The notes below the pieces were generated by a model that saw nothing but the letters and a program-made list of their open reading frames with translations, had not been told where the DNA came from and ran no database searches. A stretch of 64,000 nt of DNA from assembly GCF_018780105.1 (NCBI RefSeq), contig NZ_JADMKC010000004.1:62001-126000 (forward strand). Direction: 5' to 3'. This document shows positions 36,770 to 45,855 of the stretch, in pieces. The first letter of the stretch is position 1. The number at the start of each line of letters is the position of its first letter. The DNA comes from Thiobacillus sp. (GTDB lineage Bacteria; Pseudomonadota; Gammaproteobacteria; Burkholderiales; Thiobacillaceae). Made by a program: the position numbers and the translations under genes.

Positions 36770-36946
36770 ACCGCCGCTATTTTCCGCAGCAGAGCCGTCC
36801 TGCACGCAAGGGTCAGGACACGCCCCGTGTGAGATTTTCTGCGCGCACTATTTACTGGCACGGTTTAATCGTGCGTCTTGCCCACTCAATCCGTAAATCA
36901 GCGCCGCACTTAAAACTTGAGTCCGCTCAGGAAGGTAACTTTTTCG
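36770..36946. other. Intergenic region upstream of the arylsulfatase gene
   Basis: Within 177 bp are two small hairpins: GTCCTG/CAGGAC (about 36808-36830) and GCACG/CGTGC (about 36863-36880). A TGGCAC occurs in the second, but the sigma-54 -12 GC is not at the right spacing, so that reading is rejected. The sulfatase promoter probably lies here. Confidence 0.35.
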
Positions 36947-39316
36947 ATGATGAATAAACACAGTCATTTTCCCGGCCTGATGGCCTTGATACTCATCAGT
37001 TTGCCGGCCGTGGCCGTTGGGGTAGCGGACGGGCTGGATCGCACAGTGCTGCCAATCCACGTCCCGGATGCGCCGCTCTACGACGAACTGGATGCGCGCA
37101 ATGCGACACCGCCGCCCCGCGTCGAGATCAAGGCGCCGAAGAATGCCCCCAATGTGCTGATCATCCTGCTCGACGACATGGGGTTCGGCGTGCCCAGCAC
37201 CTTCGGCGGCCCGGCCCGAATGCCCACACTGGATCGTCTGGCGAACGAGGGTTTGCGCTTCAACCAGTTCCATACCACCGCGTTGTGCGCACCCACGCGC
37301 ACGGCGCTGCTTAGCGGGCGCAATCACCACATGAACAACATGGGGTCGATCACCGAAACCGCGACCGCCTTTCCCGGCAATACCGGCCAGCGTCCGGACA
37401 ACGTGGCGCCTTTGGCTGCGATGTTGCGCTACAACGGCTACAGCACCGCGCATATTGGTAAGAACCACGAAACCGCCGCGTGGGAGATCAGCCCCTCCGG
37501 ACCCACCGATCGCTGGCCGATACGTAACGGCTTCGACAAGTTCTACGGCTTTTTCGGTGGTGAAACCAATCAATGGTCGCCGCTGGTGTATGACGGCATG
37601 ACGCCGGTGGAATTGCCGAACGATCCGAAGTACAACTTCATGACCGACATGACCAACAGGGCCGTGGAATGGGTGAACTATCAACAGGCGCTGACGCCGG
37701 ACAAACCGTTCTTCATGTACTTTGCGCCGGGCGCCACGCACGCCCCGCACCACGTGCCGCCGGAGTGGATTGCCAAATACAAGGGCAAATTCGATCAGGG
37801 CTGGGACAAGCTGCGCGAAGAAACCCTGGCGCGCCAGATCAAGCTCGGCGTGGTGCCTAAAGGCACCCAACTCGCACCGATGCCGGATGCCATCAAGCAG
37901 TGGGCGTCGCTGTCGGCCAACGAGAAAAAACTGTTTGCGCGGCAGATGGAAACCTTTGCCGCGTTTGCGGAATATGCCGATGCTGAGATTGGTCGTCTGC
38001 TCAAGGCCGTCGACGATCTGGGCGAACTCGACAACACGCTGGTTTTCTACATTGCCGGCGACAACGGCACCAGCGCCGAAGGCGGCATGAACGGCATGTT
38101 CAACGAATACACCTACCTCAACGGCGTGCCGGAAACCGTCGAAGATCAGCTCCAGCATTTCGATCACTGGGGCGACGCCACCACCTATCCGCACATGGCT
38201 GCCGGCTGGGCCATCGCCGGTGATACGCCGTTTGCCTGGTCGAAACAAATCGGTTCCGATTTTGGCGGCACCCGCAATGGCATGGTGGTGCGCTGGCCGA
38301 AGGGCATCAAGGCCAAGGGCGAACTGCGCAGCCAGTTCACCCATGTCATCGACGTCACGCCGACCATTCTCGAAGCCGCCGGGCTACCCGAGCCGACCGA
38401 GGTCAATGGCATCAAGCAAGTACCCATCCAGGGCAAGAGCATGCTGAGCGCCTTTGCCGATGGCAAAGCGCCGATGCGCAGTTCCCAGTATTTCGAAATC
38501 ATCGGCAATCGTGCGATCTATCGCGACGGCTGGTTTGCCCGCGTCATTCACAAAGCCCCCTGGGAACAGGCGCCCCGCGCCAAACTGAAGGAAGATACCT
38601 GGGAGCTGTTCGACACGCGTAACGACTTTAGTCTGGTCAACAATCTCGCGGCCAAAAATCCGCAGAAGCTGAAAGCGTTGCAGGAACTGTTCATGCGGGA
38701 AGCCAGGGTCAACCACGTGCTGCCGATTGACGATCGCGGCATCGAACGGCTGAATCCGCAACTCGCGGGCCGGCCTGATCTGATGGGCGGCCGTACTTCA
38801 CTGACGCTGTACAGCGGCATGAAAGACCTGAGCGAAAACGTGTTCATCAACATCAAGAACAAATCGCACGCGATCATCGCCGAGGTGGACATTCCTGCCA
38901 GTGGCGCGGAGGGCGTGGTGCTGGCGCAAGGCGGGCGTTTCGGTGGCTGGTCTTTCCATGTCAAGGACGGCAAACCGAGTTACACCTACAATTTCCTCGG
39001 CATGAATCGGAGCACGATCGGTGCCAACAAGGTGCTGCCGGCCGGCAAACATACCCTGCGCTATGAATTCACCTACGATGGCGGCGGTATTGGGAAAGGC
39101 GGCACCGGCAAGATTCTGGTCGATGGTAAAACCGTGGCGGAAGGCCGCATCGAGCGCACCCAGGGGATGATCTTCTCGCTCGATGAAAGCGCCGATGTGG
39201 GCATGGACAACGCTACTCCGGTGCTGGAAGACTACAAAGCGTCGCATGGCGTGTTTGCCGGAAAAGTCAACAAAGTTACGGTGGACGTGACGCCTGCAAA
39301 CAAGAATGCTCTTTGA
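36947..39316 (+). CDS. Periplasmic arylsulfatase (formylglycine type)
   Basis: Of the two adjacent ATGs (36947, 36950) the first sits closer to AGGAAGG. The 789-aa protein has an N-terminal signal/anchor (about 8-27) and a type-I sulfatase domain: metal site NVLIILLDDMGFG (about 69-81), the modification motif CAPTR with Cys114, and DNGTSAEGG for the second metal/sulfate cluster. The extra C-terminal beta-rich domain (about 620-789) may bind a polysaccharide. The Cys must be converted to formylglycine by an external enzyme. It hydrolyses sulfate esters, so it may act on sulfated surface polymer. A 14-bp-stem hairpin follows, then an HD-GYP gene. Confidence 0.92.
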   Translation: MMNKHSHFPGLMALILISLPAVAVGVADGLDRTVLPIHVPDAPLYDELDARNATPPPRVEIKAPKNAPNVLIILLDDMGFGVPSTFGGPARMPTLDRLANEGLRFNQFHTTALCAPTRTALLSGRNHHMNNMGSITETATAFPGNTGQRPDNVAPLAAMLRYNGYSTAHIGKNHETAAWEISPSGPTDRWPIRNGFDKFYGFFGGETNQWSPLVYDGMTPVELPNDPKYNFMTDMTNRAVEWVNYQQALTPDKPFFMYFAPGATHAPHHVPPEWIAKYKGKFDQGWDKLREETLARQIKLGVVPKGTQLAPMPDAIKQWASLSANEKKLFARQMETFAAFAEYADAEIGRLLKAVDDLGELDNTLVFYIAGDNGTSAEGGMNGMFNEYTYLNGVPETVEDQLQHFDHWGDATTYPHMAAGWAIAGDTPFAWSKQIGSDFGGTRNGMVVRWPKGIKAKGELRSQFTHVIDVTPTILEAAGLPEPTEVNGIKQVPIQGKSMLSAFADGKAPMRSSQYFEIIGNRAIYRDGWFARVIHKAPWEQAPRAKLKEDTWELFDTRNDFSLVNNLAAKNPQKLKALQELFMREARVNHVLPIDDRGIERLNPQLAGRPDLMGGRTSLTLYSGMKDLSENVFINIKNKSHAIIAEVDIPASGAEGVVLAQGGRFGGWSFHVKDGKPSYTYNFLGMNRSTIGANKVLPAGKHTLRYEFTYDGGGIGKGGTGKILVDGKTVAEGRIERTQGMIFSLDESADVGMDNATPVLEDYKASHGVFAGKVNKVTVDVTPANKNAL

Positions 39317-39323
39317 ATGAGCG

Positions 39324-39356
39324 CAGCATGCGCACCGTGTTGCGGTGCGCATGCTG
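39324..39356. other. Strong hairpin between arylsulfatase and HD-GYP genes
   Basis: CAGCATGCGCACCG and CGGTGCGCATGCTG form a perfect 14-bp stem with a 5-nt loop, starting 7 nt after the sulfatase stop. No U-tract follows, so intrinsic termination is uncertain; it may protect the upstream mRNA 3' end. Confidence 0.6.
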
Positions 39357-39393
39357 GCCGATGCAGGCACATTTCCAATTGAACGATTGCACG

Positions 39394-40737
39394 ATGGATT
39401 CCATCCCGTCCCCTCAATACTGGCCCCTCCACAAACTGCTGATTCTTCGCATCGGCTTGACCGCGCTACTGCTTGCCGGACTGGCCGCGGCGACGGTGTA
39501 TTGGGTCGAGCGCCAGCAACTGCATCGGGCGGCAGTGGAACTGGCGCAGCAACGCGCGGCTGAATTCGTCGCAGTAGCAGGCGATGTGCTCGATGCGCCA
39601 GGGTCTGAGACGAATGGCGCGGTGCAGGCGCGGCTGGACCGGTTTGTTCGCGGCCGTTCGATGCCGCGCGATGGCGGGCTGGTCGCCGCCACGATTTTCG
39701 ATGCCGGCGGCGTCGCGGTTGCGCACGTTGAACACCCCGACTATGCCGGGCATGCAGACGCACTGACCCGGTTGGCTTCGCAATCCGTGGCGGCAGGCCG
39801 CAATGCCAGGACGGACGCGAGCCCGGAGCAGATCGATGGTGCGCGGGTCTACTTCCTGCAGGTTCCGCTCGAGAAGGCTGACAGGCGTGCGCTCGGCCGG
39901 GTCGCCGCACTGTACGCGCCGAGCGCCGCCTATCTGGCGGAATTCGATCGCCGTCTGGCGCGCGCCATCCTGTTTGCCTTCATCGCGGTGCTGCTGACCG
40001 CAGCGATTCTTTATCCCGTCATTCAGCGCCTGATGCGCCGGGTGATCGAGCTGTCCGCCAGCCTGCGCGATGCCAACCTCGAAATGCTGAGCGTGCTCGG
40101 CAGCGCCATTGCCAAGCGCGACGCCGATACCGATGCCCACAATTACCGGGTCACCCTCTACTCGGTGTGTCTGGCCGAGACGGTCGGGGTCGATCTCAAG
40201 ACCATGCAGGCGCTGATCAAGGGCGCGTTCCTGCATGACGTCGGCAAGATCGGCATTCCCGATCACATTCTGCTCAAGCCCGGCAAGCTGGATGAGGAGG
40301 AGTACGCCCAGATGAAGCAGCACGTGGCGCACGGTCTTGATATCGTGCGCCGTGCCGCCTGGCTGGCCGACGCCGAGGCGGTGGTGGGCGGCCACCATGA
40401 GAAATTCGACGGCGGCGGCTATGACGGCCACCACAAGGCGGGGGAAATCCCCGTCGTCGCGCGCATTTTCGCCATCGCCGACGTCTTCGATGCGCTGACT
40501 TCGCACCGCCCCTACAAGGCGCCGCTGAGCTTCGACGCCTCGATGGAAATCCTTTCGCGCGACCGCGGCACCCATTTCGACCCGCAACTGCTCGATGCCT
40601 TTGCGGCGATTGCGCGGCCGCTGCACGAAGCGCTGACCACGCGTGGCGAAGACTATTCGCATCGGGAGCTGCAGCGCGTGCTGACGCGCTACTTCCGGAT
40701 GGATATCGAAACGCTGCTGGCTCGCGTTCCGAGCTGA
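39394..40737 (+). CDS. Membrane HD-GYP-type c-di-GMP phosphodiesterase
   Basis: The start is ambiguous (candidates at 39328, 39361, 39394); ATG 39394 is chosen because the earlier ones fall within or next to the strong hairpin. The 447-aa protein has TM1 (about 15-35), a periplasmic region, TM2 (about 190-212), and an HD-GYP domain. The metal pair is FLHDVGKIGIP (about 281-282) and the signature is HHEKFDGGGYDGHHKAGEIP (about 334-353). The canonical HHExxDGxGYP has P after GY; here it is D. The ADVFDALTSHRPYK segment is intact. It should hydrolyse c-di-GMP, with the variant residue a caveat. Confidence 0.85.
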   Translation: MDSIPSPQYWPLHKLLILRIGLTALLLAGLAAATVYWVERQQLHRAAVELAQQRAAEFVAVAGDVLDAPGSETNGAVQARLDRFVRGRSMPRDGGLVAATIFDAGGVAVAHVEHPDYAGHADALTRLASQSVAAGRNARTDASPEQIDGARVYFLQVPLEKADRRALGRVAALYAPSAAYLAEFDRRLARAILFAFIAVLLTAAILYPVIQRLMRRVIELSASLRDANLEMLSVLGSAIAKRDADTDAHNYRVTLYSVCLAETVGVDLKTMQALIKGAFLHDVGKIGIPDHILLKPGKLDEEEYAQMKQHVAHGLDIVRRAAWLADAEAVVGGHHEKFDGGGYDGHHKAGEIPVVARIFAIADVFDALTSHRPYKAPLSFDASMEILSRDRGTHFDPQLLDAFAAIARPLHEALTTRGEDYSHRELQRVLTRYFRMDIETLLARVPS

Positions 40738-40851
40738 TGGGCGCATTTACGCGCTGCACTGCAAACTGCCCGGCCCAGCGGATCGTAAGGATGCATCCGG
40801 TTCACTAAACTTCGAGTATCTAACCCTCCCATTTCGCCAGTCGTGCGCCCG
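40738..40851. other. Intergenic region upstream of the cytochrome gene
   Basis: About 114 bp with a short palindrome GGATGCATCC near 40791. No recognisable promoter or RNA gene. Confidence 0.3.
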
Positions 40852-43149
40852 ATGAAAACATCCGCTTCCAAACCCCTTCCCGATCCTGATGCTGGAACCC
40901 AAGCCCCGCCCCGTCGCATAGCGCGCTGGGGATGGGCCGTGCTTGCGCTGGTCGCATTGGGCTTGCTGCTGGCATCGTGGAGCCTGTCCGGTGTGGGCGA
41001 TGCTGAAACCGCATCCGTCGATTCGCCCGCCACAACGCGCGTGCAGCAGGCCCGCTTCGTGGGGGGCAAGGCTTGCATCAGCTGCCACGCAAGCGCGGTG
41101 CGCGAGTGGAAAGGCTCGCATCACGATCTGGCGATGCAGGACGTCAGCGAGCAAACCGTGCTCGGCGATTTCAACCAGGCGCGCTTCAATTACGCGGGCG
41201 TGACCTCCACATTCTTCAAGCGCGACGGCCGGTTTTTCGTCAACACCGACGGACCCGACGGCAAGCTGGCGGATTTCCAGATCCGCTATGCCTTCGGCGT
41301 CAGCCCCTTGCAGCAGTACCTGATCGAATTGCCCGGCGGCAGATTGCAGGCCTTGTCGATCGCTTGGGACAGCCGGGCCCGGGAAGCGGGCGGCCAGCGC
41401 TGGTTCCATCTGTATCCGGGTGAAAAGGTGGACCACAAGGACGTGCTGCACTGGACCCGGCGTTCGCAGAACTGGAACCACATGTGTGCCGAGTGCCATT
41501 CGACCGACCTGCGCAAAAACTACGACGCCAGCACGCAGCGCTTTCACACCACGTGGACCGACATCAATGTGTCGTGCGAGGCCTGCCATGGCCCGGGCTC
41601 GAATCATCTGGCCTGGGCGAAGCGCGCAGGCGGCTGGAACGCCATCCCGGACAAGGGGCTGGCCGTGCGGTTCGACGAACGCCGCAATGTGCACTGGACC
41701 ATCGACCCGGCCAGTGGTAATGCAAAGCGCAGTGCCAGGCGCACTACCCAGAAGGAAATCGAAACCTGCGCCCGCTGCCATTCGCGGCGCAGCCAGTTGT
41801 CCGAAGACTTCGTGCACGGCCGTCCGTTGATGGACACCCATGCGCCCGCTGCCCTGCAAAGCGGCCTGTATCACGTCGATGGCCAGATCCGGGACGAAGT
41901 GTATGAATACGCCTCGTTCAGGCAGAGCAAGATGTATTCGAAAGGTGTGACGTGCAGCGACTGCCACAATCCGCATTCACTCAAGCTGAAAGCCAGCGGC
42001 AGCGCGGTCTGCATGCAGTGTCACGCAGCAGTCAAATACACCAGCACGGCGCATCACCACCACAGGGCAGGCAGTGCGGGATCGGATTGCCTCGCCTGCC
42101 ACATGCCGACGAAAACCTACATGGGCGTCGATGTGCGGCGCGACCACAGCTTGCGCGTGCCGCGCCCCGACCAGTCGGTCAGTCTCGGCACCCCCAATGC
42201 CTGTACCGCCTGTCATACCGACAAATCCGCTGTCTGGGCGGCTGCAGCCGTGCGCGGCTGGCTCGGACGCGATGCCCGCGGTTTCCAGACCTTCGCGCCG
42301 GCGCTCGCCGCTGCGCGCAAACGTGCGCCCAATGCCGAAGCCGGCCTGCTGGCCTTGCTCGATGATCCGCTGCAGCCGGCCGTGGTGCGTGCCATCGCCG
42401 CGGAAGAGCTCGGCGCCTGGTTGTCGCCGCAGTCGGTTCCGGCGCTGGCGCGTGCGCTGAACGACCCCGATCCGCAAGTGCGCGGCGGCGCACTGGCCGG
42501 ACTGATAGACCTGCCGCTGGAACAGCGCTGGCGTCTGGCCGCGCCACTGTTGCACGACGACGTGCGCACGCTGCGTATCGAAGCGGCGGGCCAGTTTGCC
42601 GGCGTGCCGCTTGAACAGATGACGCCGCAACAGCGTGCCGACATGGAACGCGCCAGTGCCGAGTACCTGGCGGCGCAAAAGCAGTATGCCGATACGCCGG
42701 AAGGCCAGGTCAATCTGGGCAACTACTATGCCGCGCGCGGCGAGTTCGCCGCCGCCGAGGCGGCCTACCGGACAGCCGCCGTGCGCGACCCCGACTGGGT
42801 TCCCGCGTACGTGAATCTGGCCGACCTGCAGCGCCAGATGCAGCGCGACGACGCGGCCGAACAAACCCTGCGCGCCGGGCTCAAGCAGCAAGCGGACGCC
42901 GCTGTGCTGCACTACAGCCTGGGATTGTTGCAGGTACGCGCCAAGCAGATGGAAGCAGCGCTGGCCTCGCTTGAGCGGGCGGCCAAACTGGAACCGGAGA
43001 ACGCGAACTACAGCTACGTTTATGTAGTGGCCCTGCATAGCAATGGCCAGACCCGGGCAGCGCAGGCCGCGCTCAGACAGGCGCTGTCGCGGATGCCGGG
43101 CGAACCTGTCCTGATCGAGCTGAAAGGGCAGCTGGCAGCCACGCCCTGA
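40852..43149 (+). CDS. Octaheme c-type cytochrome with HEAT-like and TPR segments
   Basis: ATG at 40852 is preferred over GTG 40843. The 765-aa protein has one N-terminal TM anchor (about 25-47) and eight CXXCH heme sites: CISCH, CAECH, CEACH, CARCH, CSDCH, CMQCH, CLACH, CTACH, all within about residues 75-465. The C-terminal third contains HEAT-like helices (LLDDPLQPAVVRAIAAEELGAWL) and three or more TPRs (EGQVNLGNYYAARGEFAAAEAAYRTA). It resembles multiheme cytochromes of the octaheme/c554 type. Periplasmic electron transfer is likely; the TPR part may dock a partner. The redox substrate is unknown. Confidence 0.9.
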   Translation: MKTSASKPLPDPDAGTQAPPRRIARWGWAVLALVALGLLLASWSLSGVGDAETASVDSPATTRVQQARFVGGKACISCHASAVREWKGSHHDLAMQDVSEQTVLGDFNQARFNYAGVTSTFFKRDGRFFVNTDGPDGKLADFQIRYAFGVSPLQQYLIELPGGRLQALSIAWDSRAREAGGQRWFHLYPGEKVDHKDVLHWTRRSQNWNHMCAECHSTDLRKNYDASTQRFHTTWTDINVSCEACHGPGSNHLAWAKRAGGWNAIPDKGLAVRFDERRNVHWTIDPASGNAKRSARRTTQKEIETCARCHSRRSQLSEDFVHGRPLMDTHAPAALQSGLYHVDGQIRDEVYEYASFRQSKMYSKGVTCSDCHNPHSLKLKASGSAVCMQCHAAVKYTSTAHHHHRAGSAGSDCLACHMPTKTYMGVDVRRDHSLRVPRPDQSVSLGTPNACTACHTDKSAVWAAAAVRGWLGRDARGFQTFAPALAAARKRAPNAEAGLLALLDDPLQPAVVRAIAAEELGAWLSPQSVPALARALNDPDPQVRGGALAGLIDLPLEQRWRLAAPLLHDDVRTLRIEAAGQFAGVPLEQMTPQQRADMERASAEYLAAQKQYADTPEGQVNLGNYYAARGEFAAAEAAYRTAAVRDPDWVPAYVNLADLQRQMQRDDAAEQTLRAGLKQQADAAVLHYSLGLLQVRAKQMEAALASLERAAKLEPENANYSYVYVVALHSNGQTRAAQAALRQALSRMPGEPVLIELKGQLAATP

Positions 43150-43505
43150 GGCCGCGTTAAGCGGGCAGGTTTTAGTCTGACGGGGCGTGCCTGTCTTTAT
43201 CCTGGTCTTCCACACCCGCCTCGTCAGCCGCGGGCCTTCGACAAAAATGTGCGTGGTTTTGCTGTCGGACTTGCGGTGTGCCTCTGGTAGCAACGCCGGC
43301 AGCGGGCGGTGGTTCAGGCAGCCAAACGGGGTAGAACAGTCGTGGACAGGGCGCGGGAATGGAAAAGCGCTATCCCCGGCAGGTGCATTGATCGCTTTGA
43401 ATGGCCGTATCATCTGCCCCGCGACCCCGTCGGCGTGGGCGCCAGAGCGTTTTCCGCCGGCCCTGAAACGCGCCAATTTTCAATTCTGGATACAAGGAAT
43501 ACTCA
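43150..43505. other. 356-bp region with no supported gene
   Basis: Between the cytochrome gene and the parvulin gene lie several overlapping short ORFs with atypical composition and no homologous-looking motifs. I see no tRNA cloverleaf, riboswitch box or strong terminator. The last 20 bp (ATACAAGGAATACTCA) provide the ribosome-binding site for the downstream gene. Confidence 0.4.
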
Positions 43506-44354
43506 ATGATCTCGATCCCTACCCGAATGCTGCTGGTTGGCGCCTGTGCGCTGCTGACGCTGAGCGCGTGCGACTCGAAAGACAAAGCTGCCACACCGGC
43601 AGTGAAAGAAGAAGTCGTCGCCACGGTCAACGGCAAGACCATCAGCAAGAGCCGGGTTGACATGATTCTTCAGCAGAGCGGTCACGCCGGCCAGGCAGAC
43701 AGCCCCGAAGCCAGGCAGGCAGTGACCGACCAGCTGATCATGCAGATGCTGATTGCCGAAGAGGCCACCAAAAAGGGGCTCGACAAATCGAAGGAAGTGG
43801 TCGAGCAGCTCGATCTCGTCAAGCTGACTGTTCTGTCCAATGCCTATGTCATGGATTACATCAAAACCCATCAGCCCAGCGATCAGGAACTGAAAGCCGA
43901 ATACGACCGGATCAAGGCCAGCATTGGCGCGGGCGAATACAAGGCGCGCCATATCCTGGTGGCAACCGAGGCCGAGGCCAGCGACATCATCGCGAAGCTC
44001 AAGCAGGCGCCGGGCGATTTTGAAAAACTGGCCAAGGAAAAATCGATGGACCCGGGCTCCAGGGAAAATGGGGGCGATCTGGGCTGGTTCGAGCAGGGCC
44101 GGATGGTCCCGGAGTTCAGCACCGCTCTGGCCAAAATGGCGAAGGGGCAATTCAGCGAAGTGCCGGTCAAGACACAGTACGGCTATCACGTCATTCTGCT
44201 GGAAGACACCAAGCCGATCGAGGCGCCCGCGTTTGAAGTGGTCAAACCCCAGCTGGCAGAAGGTCTGCAACAGCAGAATCTGAAAAAGCAGATGGACGAG
44301 ATCAAGGCCAAGGCCAAGATCGAAATGCCCGCCGCAGCTGCGCCCGCCAAGTAA
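43506..44354 (+). CDS. Parvulin-type peptidyl-prolyl isomerase lipoprotein
   Basis: The 282-aa protein has a lipoprotein signal (TLSAC lipobox, about residue 22), an N-terminal SurA/PrsA-like helical region (about 35-150) and a PpiC parvulin domain (about 140-235) with the motifs YKARHILVATEAEA, SMDPGSRENGGDLGWFEQGRMVPEF and TQYGYHVILLE. It catalyses prolyl isomerisation and chaperones exported proteins in the periplasm. The C-terminal tail is a coiled-coil helix rich in Lys, then Ala/Pro. EpsD-type parvulins occur in PEP-CTERM exopolysaccharide loci; whether this is one cannot be told. Confidence 0.9.
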   Translation: MISIPTRMLLVGACALLTLSACDSKDKAATPAVKEEVVATVNGKTISKSRVDMILQQSGHAGQADSPEARQAVTDQLIMQMLIAEEATKKGLDKSKEVVEQLDLVKLTVLSNAYVMDYIKTHQPSDQELKAEYDRIKASIGAGEYKARHILVATEAEASDIIAKLKQAPGDFEKLAKEKSMDPGSRENGGDLGWFEQGRMVPEFSTALAKMAKGQFSEVPVKTQYGYHVILLEDTKPIEAPAFEVVKPQLAEGLQQQNLKKQMDEIKAKAKIEMPAAAAPAK

Positions 44355-44399
44355 GCCGGGCGCGGCTACGCCGGAGTCGTTAGCGGGGCTGACAGGGGG

Positions 44400-45173
44400 T
44401 CAAGCTGGCAGGCTGATCTCCGCCACCACCGGCGCGTGATCCGATGGCCGTTCCAGCTTGCGCATGTCACGGTCGATGGTCGATGCGGTGCAGGCGGCTG
44501 CCAGCGGCGCGGTCAGCAGGATGTGGTCGATGCGCAGCCCCTGGTTGCGGCGGAAGCCCATCATGCGGTAATCCCACCAGCTGAAGGTTTTTTCGGGTTG
44601 CTCGAACAGGCGGAAGCTGTCCTGCAGGCCCAGCGCGAGCAGGCTTTGAAAGCGGCTGCGCTCGGGTTCCGACACCAGCACGCAGTCTTTCCAGACGGCG
44701 GGATCGTGCACGTCGCGGTCGTCCGGTGCGATGTTGTAGTCACCGAGCAGGGCCAGCCTGGGGTGGCGTGTGAGTTCGTCTTTCAGCCAGCCGATGAGCG
44801 CGTCGAACCAGGCGAGCTTGTAGGGGTACTTGTCGGAATCCAGGCTTTGTCCGTTGGGGCAATACACGCACACCACCCGCACCCCGTCGACCGTGGCGGC
44901 GAGGAAGCGTTTCTGCTCATCAGCAAAACCGGGAATGCCGGCGACGACGTCGCTGGCTTCGCTGCGGCTGACGATGGCGACGCCGTTGTAGGTTTTCTGC
45001 CCGGCGAACACCACGCGATAGCCCGCTGCCTCGATTTCGGCACGCGGGAAGTTGTCGTCGGTGAGTTTGGTTTCCTGCAGGCACACCGTGTCGGGCTGAC
45101 GGGTGGCGAGAAAGTCCAGCAGTTGCGGCAGGCGGACTTTGAGTGAATTGACGTTCCAGGCGGCGATTTTCAT
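44400..45173 (-). CDS. xthA: Exodeoxyribonuclease III
   Basis: The 257-aa protein begins MKIAAWNVNSLKVRLPQLLDFL, the typical exonuclease III opening. It carries the EEP-fold catalytic elements LQETKLTD, VYCPNGQSLDSDKYPYKLAW, LLGDYNIAPDDRDVHDP, FSWWDYR, GLRIDHILLT and the terminal SDHAPVVAEI His. It removes AP sites and 3' blocks and degrades dsDNA 3'-5'. Length and motif order are those of XthA. It is convergent with the parvulin gene. Confidence 0.93.
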   Translation of the reverse strand: MKIAAWNVNSLKVRLPQLLDFLATRQPDTVCLQETKLTDDNFPRAEIEAAGYRVVFAGQKTYNGVAIVSRSEASDVVAGIPGFADEQKRFLAATVDGVRVVCVYCPNGQSLDSDKYPYKLAWFDALIGWLKDELTRHPRLALLGDYNIAPDDRDVHDPAVWKDCVLVSEPERSRFQSLLALGLQDSFRLFEQPEKTFSWWDYRMMGFRRNQGLRIDHILLTAPLAAACTASTIDRDMRKLERPSDHAPVVAEISLPA

Positions 45174-45224
45174 GCCGCGAAGTTTACCGCAGCCCGGTTT
45201 TCCGGGGCGGGCTGCAGGCTGCTG

Positions 45225-45758
45225 CTATTTGGGTGCGGCCGGTGCACCCGCCGTGGGGGCGGGCGCGGCGGCTGCAGGCTTGCTGCCCGGCGGGGCGGAC
45301 TTGGGATAGCCTGCACGGTCGAGTGCGGCGTTCCATTGCCCGGCCTCAAAACCATCGATTTTGTCGCTGCCGATAGCAAGCACCGGTACGCTGAGCCTGC
45401 CGGTGAGCTTTTTGAGCGCGGCCTGGGCCTCGGGGCTGGATTGCGGATCCTTGTTGCTGAACGGAATGCCGCGCGCGGTGAGCAGCGCGCGCGCTTCGTC
45501 GCACGGGATGCCGCAGGCGCTGGCGTACAGGGTGACGGGATATTTTTCGCGTGCGGTTTTGGTCGCGTAGGACTCGCCCGTTTCGATGAGGTTACCCTTG
45601 AACGATTTTTGCTGGGCATTGGCGACGTTGGGCGGGGGCGGCTGGTCGCTGTACATGGTGCGACCCTGCGCATCTTTCCACTGGTACAGCTGGGCAGCGG
45701 CAAGCGGCGCGCTGGCCGTAGCGATGCAGACTGCGATCAAGATGAGCCTGGTTTTCAT
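45225..45758 (-). CDS. DUF4124 and glutaredoxin-like secreted protein
   Basis: The ATG at 45758 has AGGGAG 7 nt upstream and gives 177 aa. A signal peptide (about 1-22) is followed by a DUF4124 domain (QLYQWKDAQGRTMYSDQPPPP, about 23-45) and then a glutaredoxin-like domain (PVTLYASACGIPCDEARALLTARGIP...SVPVLAIG). The active-site Cys pair is spaced as CGIPC, not CPYC, and a cis-Pro is present. The C-terminal 30 residues are Pro/Ala-rich. DUF4124-glutaredoxin fusions are periplasmic; a redox role is inferred. It stands alone on the minus strand. Confidence 0.83.
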   Translation of the reverse strand: MKTRLILIAVCIATASAPLAAAQLYQWKDAQGRTMYSDQPPPPNVANAQQKSFKGNLIETGESYATKTAREKYPVTLYASACGIPCDEARALLTARGIPFSNKDPQSSPEAQAALKKLTGRLSVPVLAIGSDKIDGFEAGQWNAALDRAGYPKSAPPGSKPAAAAPAPTAGAPAAPK

Positions 45759-45855
45759 GCGGTACTCCCTAACGATTGAATCATCGGTGACGTAATCAAC
45801 CGCACTAACGGCCATGGGCGGCAAAAGTTTAAGCCTGGCAGGCGCGCTGGCAGGG

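Noticed and set aside
36861-36880. TGGCAC upstream of the arylsulfatase as a sigma-54 promoter
   Set aside because: The -12 GC is not at the required distance, and no 17-bp motif lies 74-86 bp upstream.
36848-38344. 498-aa minus-strand ORF
   Set aside because: Antisense to the arylsulfatase, whose catalytic motifs are on the plus strand.
43187-43660. ORF of 157 aa between the cytochrome and parvulin genes
   Set aside because: Odd composition, no ribosome site, runs into the parvulin gene in another frame, and no known domain.
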